This document shows positions 54,934-63,145 of a DNA stretch of 64,000 nt, one piece after another. The position numbers were made by a program, and so were the translations under genes. This DNA is from Bacteroidaceae bacterium (GTDB lineage: Bacteria; Bacteroidota; Bacteroidia; Bacteroidales; Bacteroidaceae), in NCBI GenBank assembly GCA_024398635.1, contig JAKSIV010000001.1:1-64000 (forward strand), written 5' to 3'. The notes under the pieces are model-generated. The model did not search any database. It had not been told where the DNA came from and saw only the letters and a program-made list of their open reading frames with translations. Positions within the stretch are counted from its first letter, which is position 1; each line of letters starts with the position of its first letter.

Positions 54934-55623
54934 CTATTTTACTGCGCAATACATCCTACAGACGCCGAACATGAACTGTCGTGCACGGACACTGCTGTAG
55001 CCGGCATCCTTAAGCATAGGTATGATTTTTTCGGGCAGCGGGAACTTGAGTATTGAATCGGGCAGATAGGTGAATGCTCCGGTGTTGCCTGTCATTCCGG
55101 CTCCGATTCTGGGGAGTATCTTAAGTGAGTAGAACTTGTAAAAGCCGAATATCAGCCTGTTCTTGGGGTAGGAGAGCTCCAGGATTACAAGTTTTCCGCC
55201 CGGTTTCAGTACACGGCGCATCTCTTTGAGACCTTTCATGAGATTTTCAAAGTTACGGACTCCGAATGCCACACATACGCGGTCAAACGTCCCGTCGGCA
55301 AAACGCAGGTTCTCGGCATCGCCCACTTCAAGGTCTATGGGAAGTCCCTGACATTTGACTTTTCCAACCTCAAGCATGCCTTCAGAGAGGTCTATTCCCG
55401 TTACATGCGAGCCTTTTGCAGCTTTCCTGGTTACGGCTATCGCGAAATCGGCGGTTCCGGTAGCCACATCCAGAACCTTAATGGGTTGTTTAGTGTCTGC
55501 TATTTCACGTACGGCTTTACGGCGCCATGAACGGTCGGCTCCGAATGACGAGATATGATTGAAACGGTCATATTTGACCGCGATATCATCAAAAAGTTCG
55601 CGTATTCCTTCTTTCTTGGGCAT
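54934..55623 (-). CDS. menG: Demethylmenaquinone methyltransferase
   Basis: The 229-aa enzyme (also named ubiE) methylates demethylmenaquinone using S-adenosylmethionine. Motifs are KYDRFNHISSFGADRSWRR, the SAM site VLDVATGTADFAIA and the post-motif FGVRNFENLMKGLKEM. It directly follows menA; the stop of menA overlaps its start, so the last two steps of menaquinone synthesis are translated together. Menaquinone is the sole quinone of Bacteroidales. Confidence 0.95.
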   Translation of the reverse strand: MPKKEGIRELFDDIAVKYDRFNHISSFGADRSWRRKAVREIADTKQPIKVLDVATGTADFAIAVTRKAAKGSHVTGIDLSEGMLEVGKVKCQGLPIDLEVGDAENLRFADGTFDRVCVAFGVRNFENLMKGLKEMRRVLKPGGKLVILELSYPKNRLIFGFYKFYSLKILPRIGAGMTGNTGAFTYLPDSILKFPLPEKIIPMLKDAGYSSVRARQFMFGVCRMYCAVK

Positions 55624-56519
55624 TATTGTAGGATATAACCTGTTCCTGCGAGTAGGGCAAATATGAACGTGGAGATAACCAGCATGGGGAGCATGGGGTC
55701 AAGCTCGCGGCCGGAGCGTTTCCATATCTCTGCAACATGCTTTACATAGAGCGGTAGTGTGATAACGTATAGGTACGGGAGCCAACCTTTCGTGAAAAGT
55801 ATGGTATAAAGCGCCATAAGTATCCATCCGCTTGTAATAAGTATTGTATGGTATATCTTGGCGCGGTGTTCACCCAGCTTGAGAGGTACTGTCACGCGGT
55901 TTGCGGCATCTGATTTCATGTCACGCATATTGTTCACGTTCAGTACACCTACACTGAACAGACCTATAGCTGCTCCGGGAATAAGCGTGCTGAATTCAAT
56001 CTGATGTGAGCATACATAAAAACCTCCGGCTACGGGTACAAGTCCGAAAAATATGAATACGAATATGTCGCCCAGGCCGATGTATCCATACGGATGCTTG
56101 CCCAGAGTGTAGTGCATGGCTGCCCAGATTGCTGCAGCACCCAGTGCCACCAGGCATTCCGATTCAATGCGCAGTATGGTGCCGAACGACGCTCTGATCA
56201 TGCCCAGACCCAGGATGCAGCATACCAGAACCATGATCCTGATGCATGAACGCATCTCATCCTCAGTAAGACCACCGCCTTCGATCCCGTATTTGGGACC
56301 TTCACGGCCCGTTCCGTCCACGCCGCTCAACCAGTCTCCCAGCTCATTCGACATGTTAGACAGAATCTGCAGCGAAACCGTAGTCAGCAGAGTCAAAAGA
56401 ATGACATACCAAGGGACATTGTGTCCTGCACAGGCAAGCATAATTCCTAGCACAATCCCAGCCGTAGAGAGTGGGAGAGTCCTAAGTCTCATTGATCGTA
56501 TAACTGCTTTTGGTGTCAT
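55623..56519 (-). CDS. menA: 1,4-dihydroxy-2-naphthoate polyprenyltransferase
   Basis: The protein is 298 aa from the ATG at 56519 (MTPKAVIRSMRLRTLPLS); a longer in-frame start would run through a perfect palindrome that is not protein-like. This UbiA-type enzyme has about eight membrane helices and the two Asp-rich prenyl-binding motifs, NELGDWLSGVDG-type in the first half and NNMRDMKSDAANR in the second. It joins the polyprenyl tail to the naphthoate ring. A 31-bp-arm hairpin begins 13 nt upstream. Confidence 0.94.
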   Translation of the reverse strand: MTPKAVIRSMRLRTLPLSTAGIVLGIMLACAGHNVPWYVILLTLLTTVSLQILSNMSNELGDWLSGVDGTGREGPKYGIEGGGLTEDEMRSCIRIMVLVCCILGLGMIRASFGTILRIESECLVALGAAAIWAAMHYTLGKHPYGYIGLGDIFVFIFFGLVPVAGGFYVCSHQIEFSTLIPGAAIGLFSVGVLNVNNMRDMKSDAANRVTVPLKLGEHRAKIYHTILITSGWILMALYTILFTKGWLPYLYVITLPLYVKHVAEIWKRSGRELDPMLPMLVISTFIFALLAGTGYILQ

Positions 56520-56532
56520 TTTTAATAGGTAT

Positions 56533-56603
56533 TTACGCCAGGTACCTCTAACGCAAAAATCCGACCCATGGCCGGATTTTTGCGTTAGAGGTACCTGGCG
56601 TAA
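56533..56603. repeat. Perfect palindrome with 31-bp arms upstream of menA
   Basis: The left arm 56533-56563 and right arm 56573-56603 are exact complements around a 9-nt centre (ACCCATGGC). The core CCGACCC/GGCCGG flanked by AAAAAT/ATTTTT looks like a two-way terminator, but the arms extend well beyond one. It lies between menA and the prophage-like genes and may mark that boundary. Confidence 0.9.
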
Positions 56604-56714
56604 GGGCGTCAACCGATCCAGTGTGTAGCCCGTTATTTATTCCAGATACTCTGTAGGTTTGATTTGTCATGTTGACTTTTCTCGGATTTTTTAACTTGAC
56701 GGTCTGCAATCGGT

Positions 56715-57455
56715 CTACAAACTGTCAGCGTTATCTTCCATTTCTTTTATCTGTGCTTCCATGTTAGAAAGCAAAAGATTACCAACTCTTTCGATATCAG
56801 AGGTTGTATATTCCCACCCTTTTTTCTGGTACATTTTTATTGTTTTTAAAAACTCTTCGGCAGCATATTGCCATGAATGAATCCTTATGAAAATTACATA
56901 ACTGGAGTATTTCCTTTCCTCTTCATCTTCCTCTTTAATCCATCCAACGACCAAGCACGTTGGTTTGTCGGGAAATTCTAACTCATATTCTTCTTTTGCT
57001 TTTTTGGGAACATACCCAACAATGTCGCCATCAATATCGTAAATTGCTGTTGCTTCATTGTCTTCTGGGTTCCACGGTTCAGGTTCTGCATATCCTATAA
57101 ATCCATCTGGGATGATATTAACCCAATGGTGCTGCAGGCCTGCAATTCTGCATCCGAATTTACTGATAGGGATGCCGTCTTCGCTTGGAGTTTCCTCAAA
57201 TATTGCTTGCTCTAATTTTGTTTTATTCTTGTCTTCTTCATCCTCTTCTATTTCTCTTCCTTCAATTTGGGCGAGTTTCTTTTCTAATTTCCGTTTTTTC
57301 GCAATCATTTCTTTTTTGAAGGCGTCATCCATCACTTTAATAACGGTTTCAACAGATTCTTTTGGCAATTCTTTTTTCTGTGGTTCTTTCTTTGTTCTGG
57401 ATGATGCTATTGCAACGACAACAATAACAATCAAAAATGTTATAAATAGTCCCAT
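56715..57455 (-). CDS. Membrane-anchored protein with HIRAN-like domain
   Basis: The 246-aa protein begins with one membrane helix (LFITFLIVIVVVAIA), then a charged coiled region (about 20-95), then a beta-rich part in which EPWNPEDNEATAIYDIDGD and IVGYVPKKAKEEYE closely follow the HIRAN pattern (EPxNPxDxxAIxV, GYVPR). HIRAN domains bind DNA ends or act in damaged-DNA proteins, but membrane-anchored versions are usually uncharacterised. It lies 3 nt from the repressor gene on the same strand, which suggests an element-encoded accessory role such as defence or superinfection exclusion; that is inference. Confidence 0.6.
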   Translation of the reverse strand: MGLFITFLIVIVVVAIASSRTKKEPQKKELPKESVETVIKVMDDAFKKEMIAKKRKLEKKLAQIEGREIEEDEEDKNKTKLEQAIFEETPSEDGIPISKFGCRIAGLQHHWVNIIPDGFIGYAEPEPWNPEDNEATAIYDIDGDIVGYVPKKAKEEYELEFPDKPTCLVVGWIKEEDEEERKYSSYVIFIRIHSWQYAAEEFLKTIKMYQKKGWEYTTSDIERVGNLLLSNMEAQIKEMEDNADSL

Positions 57456-57458
57456 AGT

Positions 57459-57809
57459 TTATTTGTTTAAGGTTTTAAGTAATGTCTTGATTTGTTCGTC
57501 TTTCACCTTCAGCTGCTGAATCAGCGCATCAATGGCCAGTCCTGCTTCTTTTTGACTATTGACCATGAAATCTCCTCCTACTATTCCGTTGTTGGAATTT
57601 TCAGTACCATAGTCAGTTTCAAAAAAAGTAGTTACAGGCTCTTTAAGTGCATCTGCAATCTTTATTAAGGTTTCAACACTCGTAGAATTGACCTTTATCA
57701 GTGCACTGATAGCAGACTGAGATATTCCAACTTGGTTTGCCAACCATTTAAATGTAATTCCTTTTTCTTCTGCTATCTTTTTGATTTTCATTAAATTGGC
57801 TTTGTTCAT
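57459..57809 (-). CDS. XRE-family helix-turn-helix repressor
   Basis: The 116-aa protein has an N-terminal Cro/CI-type HTH (ITFKWLANQVGISQSAISAL, about 18-37; SVETLIKIADALKEP completes the domain), then a short linker and a coiled C-terminal part (ALIQQLKVKDEQIKTLLKTL) that could mediate dimers. It is transcribed away from the phage-like genes across a 130-nt AT-rich region with repeated elements, the arrangement of an immunity repressor. Confidence 0.85.
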   Translation of the reverse strand: MNKANLMKIKKIAEEKGITFKWLANQVGISQSAISALIKVNSTSVETLIKIADALKEPVTTFFETDYGTENSNNGIVGGDFMVNSQKEAGLAIDALIQQLKVKDEQIKTLLKTLNK

Positions 57810-57941
57810 AAAAAATATTGTTTAATTCAGTGAAAAAATAATTGAATTTAATTGTATGGATTAAATTTAATTCATACATTTGCAATGTGCAATGCAAAAT
57901 GCAATGCACAAAAATACAACAAAACCTCAAACAGACCAATT
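57810..57941. promoter_or_regulatory. Divergent control region of the second prophage-like element
   Basis: Plus-strand promoter: TTG (57852-57854), 20 nt, TACATTTG (57875-57882). AATTTAAT and ATTAAATT form an interrupted inverted repeat inside the promoter (about 57845-57872). TGCAATG-type words occur three times directly after it (57882-57909). These are good candidate operators for the repressor at 57459-57809. Confidence 0.55.
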
Positions 57942-58355
57942 ATGAGTACATTATCTCTCAGTAACAACCTTTTGAGCACGCTCATCCAGATTATGCTCAA
58001 CACAGCGGACGTTCACCCTACGTCCTACATCGAGAAGCTTCAGCGACTAAGTGATTTCTTCAACCAGCCCATAACTGTCAAGATCCTGAATGACATGGGA
58101 TGGAATCATGGCAAGCAGAGCCCGTGCCTATCTACTGTCTGGAGCAAGTTCATATTGTATGACACTTACTGTCTCGTTACTCCAGACTGGACTTATGCTG
58201 CCAGGTTTGATGTTGACGCTCATCGTTGGTATGTTGACGGCAATCATGTTACCAATGTTGGAGAGTTCCTTCAGGCGCTCTCCAAGTTCGGCCGTGACAA
58301 TTCTGCTCTGCAGGATCATATTATATCAGTCATTACTAATGTGATAAATTCTTGA
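57942..58355 (+). CDS. Small hypothetical protein of the prophage-like element
   Basis: The protein is 137 aa from the ATG at 57942; an upstream in-frame ATG would precede the promoter box. It has no recognised domain. It starts with a helical region (LSLSNNLLSTLIQIML) and carries FDVDAHRWYVDGNHV, likely a beta hairpin. It is the first gene read from the divergent promoter, a place where anti-repressor or early-regulatory proteins are often found. I do not recognise it. Confidence 0.6.
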   Translation: MSTLSLSNNLLSTLIQIMLNTADVHPTSYIEKLQRLSDFFNQPITVKILNDMGWNHGKQSPCLSTVWSKFILYDTYCLVTPDWTYAARFDVDAHRWYVDGNHVTNVGEFLQALSKFGRDNSALQDHIISVITNVINS

Positions 58356-58358
58356 ATC

Positions 58359-58517
58359 ATGGAACCGGTTATTAAGAGTATCAGGCACACCAAGCAGATG
58401 AAGCTCTGGCATCGTGTCATCATGAAACAGGGTGCTATGTTCCACCGTGCAGGACCATGGAACTCATGGCAGTTCAGAGGCGCATCACGTACTATACCCG
58501 TTAGATCATGTCAGTAA
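58359..58517 (+). CDS. Small basic hypothetical protein (52 aa)
   Basis: The frame starts with ATG at 58359, 3 nt after the preceding stop, and ends TAA at 58515-58517, overlapping the next ATG (58508) by 10 nt. The product is basic and rich in His, Arg and Trp (RHTKQMKLWHRVIMK, AGPWNSWQF). Tight packing between two genes in the same direction supports it as real. Function unknown. Confidence 0.5.
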   Translation: MEPVIKSIRHTKQMKLWHRVIMKQGAMFHRAGPWNSWQFRGASRTIPVRSCQ

Positions 58518-58750
58518 TATACATACTCACTGTTGTCCAGGAACGCCACGGCGAGGATATGAAGATAGACACCACCGTCTTGTCTTCAGAGCTGCTGGCC
58601 ATCGAGCAGCTGTATGCTGAGTTCGCCCTGCAGAAGAGCCTTGCTCCGGATAAGTCAATAGCCATCATCCATGGCCGTCACTTCACTGTCCGCAGCGCTC
58701 AGCCCCATCTGTTTGTGCGCGGAATTGTCCAAGGCAAGGTCGTTCCTTGA
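58508..58750 (+). CDS. Small hypothetical protein (80 aa)
   Basis: No known domain. The sequence looks like a mixed alpha/beta fold with a central acidic helix (SSELLAIEQLYAEFALQKS). Its start overlaps the preceding small gene by 10 nt, consistent with coupled translation in a phage early operon. Confidence 0.5.
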   Translation: MSVIYILTVVQERHGEDMKIDTTVLSSELLAIEQLYAEFALQKSLAPDKSIAIIHGRHFTVRSAQPHLFVRGIVQGKVVP

Positions 58751-58796
58751 TTTGATATTTGCATTGCATTTTTTTATTGCTGTTTTTTTTTGTTCT

Positions 58797-59051
58797 ATGA
58801 AAAAAGAGTTAAGAGGACCCGATTATAATGCGGAGATAGCGTTCTGTGAAGCGCTGTTGGTTGTAGTTATTTGTGTTACTGTAGTCTTTGTTTTAATCGC
58901 TGTTTATGCCGCCTTTAAGGCATTCGGCTGGTGGTTTGTCTTGGCATCTGTAGCCTTCTTGTGTCTCTTTTTTTTCTTTTACAAAAAGAATAAAAAGGAA
59001 GATAAAGATCGTATCGATAGATTAAATGAACAAGACCAAGATACTGTTTGA
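58797..59051 (+). CDS. Small two-helix membrane protein (84 aa)
   Basis: From the ATG at 58797 the product has two close membrane helices (ALLVVVICVTVVFVLIAVYA and WWFVLASVAFLCLFFFFYK) and a highly charged, Lys/Asp-rich cytoplasmic tail. The local DNA is AT-rich compared with the neighbours. It could be a holin-like or exclusion protein, but nothing specific identifies it. Confidence 0.55.
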   Translation: MKKELRGPDYNAEIAFCEALLVVVICVTVVFVLIAVYAAFKAFGWWFVLASVAFLCLFFFFYKKNKKEDKDRIDRLNEQDQDTV

Positions 59052-59261
59052 TAGGATAATGATCCTTAATATGACATTTAACCGCCGACGCCAGCAGTGA
59101 TGCTCGCCGAGGCAAATGGCCGGCCGGGGCTGATTACCCCTTCCGGTCGCAAGGAGCCTCGGATGAACCCCGGCTTAATGGCCCTGGGAAAGCCCGCCGG
59201 GAGGGGGTGAGTGAAATTACCCCCTCCCACTATAGAAACAAACAATTAAATCAGAAACAAT
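59052..59261 (+). other. Structured GC-rich leader between small genes
   Basis: Within this gap CCGAGGC (about 59109-59115) pairs with GCCTCGG (about 59156-59162), enclosing GGCCGG/CCGGTC and GGGG/CCCC inner stems. Then GGGAGGGGGT (59199-59208) pairs perfectly with ACCCCCTCCC (59219-59228). No T run follows, so it is not a simple terminator. It may be a small structured RNA or a cis-regulatory leader of the gene at 59262. Confidence 0.45.
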
Positions 59262-59456
59262 ATGAACCCCATCACCAAACCCAATGTCAGCCTCACCCTG
59301 CGTGCGCTGGAGGCCGGCGATCACGTAGCCTTTCACCTATCTGACGTGAGTGAGACCAATGTTCGCTCAGTATGCAGCCGCCTCACTCAGGCCTCTGACC
59401 GTCTCTTCACCATAGAGCGCTGCTATCCGGAACTCAAGGTTACCCGTACACGCTAA
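59262..59456 (+). CDS. Small hypothetical protein (64 aa)
   Basis: The 64-aa product shows VSLTLRALEAGDHVAFHLSD and a C-terminal basic patch (LKVTRTR), suggesting a small beta-rich nucleic-acid-binding fold; no family is recognised. It lies 17 nt before the primase-helicase and follows the structured leader. Confidence 0.55.
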   Translation: MNPITKPNVSLTLRALEAGDHVAFHLSDVSETNVRSVCSRLTQASDRLFTIERCYPELKVTRTR

Positions 59457-59460
59457 TTTA

Positions 59461-59470
59461 CCCCCCCCCC
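59461..59470 (+). repeat. Ten-C homopolymer in front of the primase-helicase
   Basis: A run of ten C lies 3 nt before the ATG at 59474, where a ribosome-binding site would be. Such tracts slip during replication and can change translation level. A related sequence (ACCCCCTCCCACTATAG) lies at 59219-59235. Confidence 0.7.
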
Positions 59471-59473
59471 ACT

Positions 59474-62452
59474 ATGGATAAACATATTGTAGATGATATC
59501 AAGAGTCGGGCGCGGGATAACATGCTAACGGTCATCCGTGACTTCATCAGCCTCCGCGATCCCCGCACCGGCAGTGAATATACCGGTGACTGTCCGTTCT
59601 GCCAGTCGCGCGGCAAGTTCGCGTATAATGACGCCAAGGGCATATACAAGTGCTTTAGCTGCGGAGAGGGCGGCAATGACCCTGTCAAGTTCGTCATGAC
59701 GGCCAAGAACTGCACCTATCCGGATGCTATACGTCATCTTGGCCAGATATTCAGCATCTCCACTGAGCCCGAGCAGCGTCCGGCTGTCACTGCTCAGCCC
59801 AAGGGCACGTTCTGCAAGCGCATGCTCAAGGATAGCGGTCTCACCATGGATGATGTCATGGCCACCGTCTTCAAGTCTTCAGACACGTCATCTGTATTCA
59901 AGTGTCAGACTTTCCGCTCCGGCACAGTCAATGACCGTGGTGAGATTATCGATGGTGATGACGTTATCATTGAGTATTATGACCTTGAGGGATTCCCGGT
60001 CACCTATCATAAGAAGGATTTCAAGCGCAACCCCACAGGTGATGTGGCCACCTACTACCGTGTCCGCTGGCAGTTCCCCGAGGCACACCTGGACAAGGAG
60101 GGCAAGGCTTTCAAGTATAAGTCACCCTACGGTGCCGGCACTCCTATCTACATCCCGCAGCGCATCCGTGACCTCTATTCCAAGAAGGAGCATATAGACC
60201 GTCTCTTCATCCAGGAGGGCGAGAAGAAAGCCGAGAAGGCCTGCAAGCACGGCCTGCCGAGTATCGCCATCAGCGGCATTCAGAACCTTGGATATAATGG
60301 ATCTCTTCCGGAGGATCTGGTGCGTATCATACGCACATGCCAGGTCAAGGAGGTGGTCTTCCTGATGGACTCTGACTGGAACGACCTCTCCAAGGATAAG
60401 AAGCTCACCGAGGATATCGCCAAGCGTCCCCGTAACTTCTACTTCGCGGCACGTAACTACAAGGACTATATGCGTGCCCTCAAGAACCAGAATATCTATG
60501 TTGAGATATACATCGGCCACACCAAGGCCATAGGTGGTGACAAGGGTATCGATGACCTGCTCACCAACACGCTGAAGGGCCATGAGGAAGACTTCCTGAA
60601 GGACTTCAACAATCTTATCAACGAGAAGGCCCTGGATGGCCGGTACTGCCAGCTCTACAAGATCACTTCCTGGACTGATCATAAGCTGGAGGAGATATGG
60701 GCGCTTGACAACGTGACCCGGTTCGCCGAGATGCACCGTGAGGAGCTGATGGAGCTGCCGGAGTTCATGTTCGGCCGTCACAAGTGGAAATTCAACGAAA
60801 AAGGTGAACTTGTCTTCGCTCAGCCCTTTGATGATGATGAGAAGTTCTGGGATGAACGCCACTACACTGACAAGAACGGCAATGAGCGTGTTGACTGCAG
60901 TTACCTCTACGTCAATGCCATCAACTTCCTGCAGAACCGCGGATTCGGCCGATATCGCCTTGGTAACGGTACCTTCAACTACATCCATGTGGAGTCTCCG
61001 TTCGTGAGTAACATCATGAGCACTGACGCCCGTGACTTCCTGGTTCAGTTCGCCATCCTCAACACCAACCGCAACGTGCTTGAGATGCTCTACAAGGGCG
61101 GTGTGCAGTACCTTGGTCCGGACAAGCTCTCTTATCTGAACTACATACAGCCTAACTTCCTGCAGCCTCAGCGTGACTGCCAGTACTTCTACTTCCGTGA
61201 CAACTGCTGGAAGGTGACGGCTGACCGTGTGGAGGAGGTCTCTTACTCCAGCATATCTCACCATGTCTGGAAGGAGCGTCAGCGTGACATCCCCTGCAAG
61301 TACCTTGGTTCGCTAATTGAGTTCCGTCAGCTGGACAACGGCACTTATGACTATACTCTCACCAATATAGGCCGTCAGTGTCACTTCCTCCGGTTCCTTG
61401 AGAACGCCAGTAACTTCACGTGGCGTAAGCATGGTACTGAGATTCCTCCTGAAGAGCTGGCCGAGAACAACCAGCATCTGCTCAGCAAGCTCTGCGCCAT
61501 CGGTTACATGGCCATGGATGTCAAGGATCCTAACGTGAGCCGTGCAGTTATCGCCATGGACGGTAAGCAGAGTGAGGTTGGTGAGAGCAACGGCCGTTCC
61601 GGAAAGTCTCTTGTAGGTGAGCTCATGCGCCATATCACGACCATAGCCTATATCAACGGCAAGAAGCGTGATATCCTGGATGACCAGTTCATCTGGAATG
61701 ACGTGACTGAGAAGACTCGCCTGGTGTTCATCGATGACGTACTGCAGAACTTCAACTTCGAGTTCCTGTTCCCCTGTATCACCGGTGACTGGACCGTCAA
61801 CTACAAGGGTTCTACCCGTATCACCTTCCCCTTCAGCTCCAGCCCCAAGCTTTACATACCTACCAACCATGCCATCAAGGGTGAGGGCAGCAGCTATTCT
61901 GACCGTCAGTGGGTCATAGCTTTCTCTGACTTCTACAACCAGGATCATAAGCCGGCCGATGATTTCGGGCAGCTCTTCTTCGCCGAATGGGACTTTGACC
62001 AGTGGAACCTCACCTGGAATCTGGTTGCCAACTGCATACAGCTCTACCTCAGGTTCGGTGTGGTTCAGGCTCCCTCTGACCGTATCGAGGCCCGCCGTCT
62101 GCGTCAGGAGATCACGGAGGGCTTCATCCTATGGGCTGACGAATACTTCAGCAACGAGAGCCGCATAGGCGTTCAGTTGTCCCGTCGTTCCCTGCAGGAT
62201 GCCTATTATGAGGCTGACCCGCAGCAGCGCAAGTACGTCTCTCCCAATGAGTTCAAGAAGCGCTTCAAGAAGTGGTGTCAGTACAAGGGGTATATCTTCA
62301 ATCCCCAGATGTACGATAAGCTCTCCGGACAGCCCTTCAAGTTCGATAACGATGGCCGTCCCATCACTGATGACAAGAGTGGCGGTATCGAGTATTTTAC
62401 CGTAGGTATGCCGAACGGCACCCAGCAGCCTACACAGGAGCGTCTGTTCTGA
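59474..62452 (+). CDS. Phage-type primase-helicase
   Basis: The 992-aa protein combines a CHC2-type zinc ribbon (Cys40, 43, 60, 63; CPFC and CFSC), a toprim-like region (FIQEGEKKAEKA near 244 and VVFLMDSDWND near 297), a middle part of unknown fold, and a superfamily-3-like helicase domain with Walker A GESNGRSGKS (about 703-712) and Walker B LVFIDDV, followed by YIPTNHAIKG. This is the layout of primase-helicases in Bacteroidales phages and integrative elements, which start and unwind element DNA. It is the key replication gene of the segment. Its stop overlaps the next start (TGATG). Confidence 0.9.
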   Translation: MDKHIVDDIKSRARDNMLTVIRDFISLRDPRTGSEYTGDCPFCQSRGKFAYNDAKGIYKCFSCGEGGNDPVKFVMTAKNCTYPDAIRHLGQIFSISTEPEQRPAVTAQPKGTFCKRMLKDSGLTMDDVMATVFKSSDTSSVFKCQTFRSGTVNDRGEIIDGDDVIIEYYDLEGFPVTYHKKDFKRNPTGDVATYYRVRWQFPEAHLDKEGKAFKYKSPYGAGTPIYIPQRIRDLYSKKEHIDRLFIQEGEKKAEKACKHGLPSIAISGIQNLGYNGSLPEDLVRIIRTCQVKEVVFLMDSDWNDLSKDKKLTEDIAKRPRNFYFAARNYKDYMRALKNQNIYVEIYIGHTKAIGGDKGIDDLLTNTLKGHEEDFLKDFNNLINEKALDGRYCQLYKITSWTDHKLEEIWALDNVTRFAEMHREELMELPEFMFGRHKWKFNEKGELVFAQPFDDDEKFWDERHYTDKNGNERVDCSYLYVNAINFLQNRGFGRYRLGNGTFNYIHVESPFVSNIMSTDARDFLVQFAILNTNRNVLEMLYKGGVQYLGPDKLSYLNYIQPNFLQPQRDCQYFYFRDNCWKVTADRVEEVSYSSISHHVWKERQRDIPCKYLGSLIEFRQLDNGTYDYTLTNIGRQCHFLRFLENASNFTWRKHGTEIPPEELAENNQHLLSKLCAIGYMAMDVKDPNVSRAVIAMDGKQSEVGESNGRSGKSLVGELMRHITTIAYINGKKRDILDDQFIWNDVTEKTRLVFIDDVLQNFNFEFLFPCITGDWTVNYKGSTRITFPFSSSPKLYIPTNHAIKGEGSSYSDRQWVIAFSDFYNQDHKPADDFGQLFFAEWDFDQWNLTWNLVANCIQLYLRFGVVQAPSDRIEARRLRQEITEGFILWADEYFSNESRIGVQLSRRSLQDAYYEADPQQRKYVSPNEFKKRFKKWCQYKGYIFNPQMYDKLSGQPFKFDNDGRPITDDKSGGIEYFTVGMPNGTQQPTQERLF

Positions 62453-62625
62453 TGGAACCGAATACCTCATGCCCCGGTGATTGCACCACCTGCTACTGGT
62501 GCCAGCCTGCCTGCCTCTTCGGAGTGCGCCGTCTGGAGTGCTGGCTGCCTCCCTGCGACCATCCCCAGGAGATTGTACCAGGCAAGCGTTGCATCTATCA
62601 CACGCCTCTGCCTCACATTGTATAG
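62452..62625 (+). CDS. Cys-rich small protein (57 aa)
   Basis: The product has eight Cys in 57 residues (CPGDC, CYWC, LECWLPPC) and one late CIYH, a likely zinc-binding or redox fold. Start overlaps the primase-helicase stop by 1 nt (TGATG). Its position directly after the helicase suggests a replication accessory role; that is inference. Confidence 0.6.
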   Translation: MEPNTSCPGDCTTCYWCQPACLFGVRRLECWLPPCDHPQEIVPGKRCIYHTPLPHIV

Positions 62626-62682
62626 CGTTATACTCATTTAATTAACTTATAACTCACTTTATTAACTTACAATTCAATTATT

Positions 62683-63144
62683 ATGAGCACAAACATTACT
62701 GAACGCATCAAGACATTCGACGATGCGCTTGCCGCTCTCCCTGCAGAGCATCCGATGGTCCGCAACTGGACCGCTATGCGCGGCCTTGAGGACAAGTTCT
62801 CACCTAACTTGGCAGCCTATGCTAAGTTGTGTATCATTGTTGCAGCCCTGAATGAGGACTGGGAACTCCATTGGGGTTCAGACCAGGTGTATTACTATCC
62901 CTGGTTCTACATCTATTCCAAGGCTGAAGTGGAGACCATGATGCAGGACCGCAAGGATAAGCTGGTGCTGCTTGGCGGTAATGCGGGCGACGGCTCGTAC
63001 TGCGGTCTCGGTTTCGACAGCTCGGACATCGCCTGGTCGAGTGCGGATGCGGGCGTTGGCTCTCGCCTTGCATTTCGGTCATCAGGGCTGGCCAGGTATT
63101 GCGCTGAGCAGTTCCTTGATATCTGGGCTCAATATATCTCTTGA
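62683..63144 (+). CDS. Hypothetical phage-type protein (153 aa)
   Basis: It contains ALNEDWELHW, YYPWFYIYSKAE and a Gly-rich segment (LLGGNAGDGSYCGLGF) followed by SSGLARYCAEQFLDIW, a wording that recurs in uncharacterised Bacteroidales phage early proteins. No catalytic motif is evident. It is preceded by a 57-nt AT-rich spacer with repeated ATTAACTTA words, perhaps a second promoter. Confidence 0.65.
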   Translation: MSTNITERIKTFDDALAALPAEHPMVRNWTAMRGLEDKFSPNLAAYAKLCIIVAALNEDWELHWGSDQVYYYPWFYIYSKAEVETMMQDRKDKLVLLGGNAGDGSYCGLGFDSSDIAWSSADAGVGSRLAFRSSGLARYCAEQFLDIWAQYIS

Positions 63145-63145
63145 C

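Noticed and set aside
56520..56612. N-terminal extension of menA through the palindrome
   Set aside because: The extra residues are encoded by a perfect palindrome and are not found in UbiA-type enzymes.
59724..61264. Long reverse-strand frames opposite the primase-helicase
   Set aside because: They mirror the strongly coded plus-strand gene, whose zinc, toprim and helicase motifs are clear; the antisense products are Val/Leu-rich shadows without domains.
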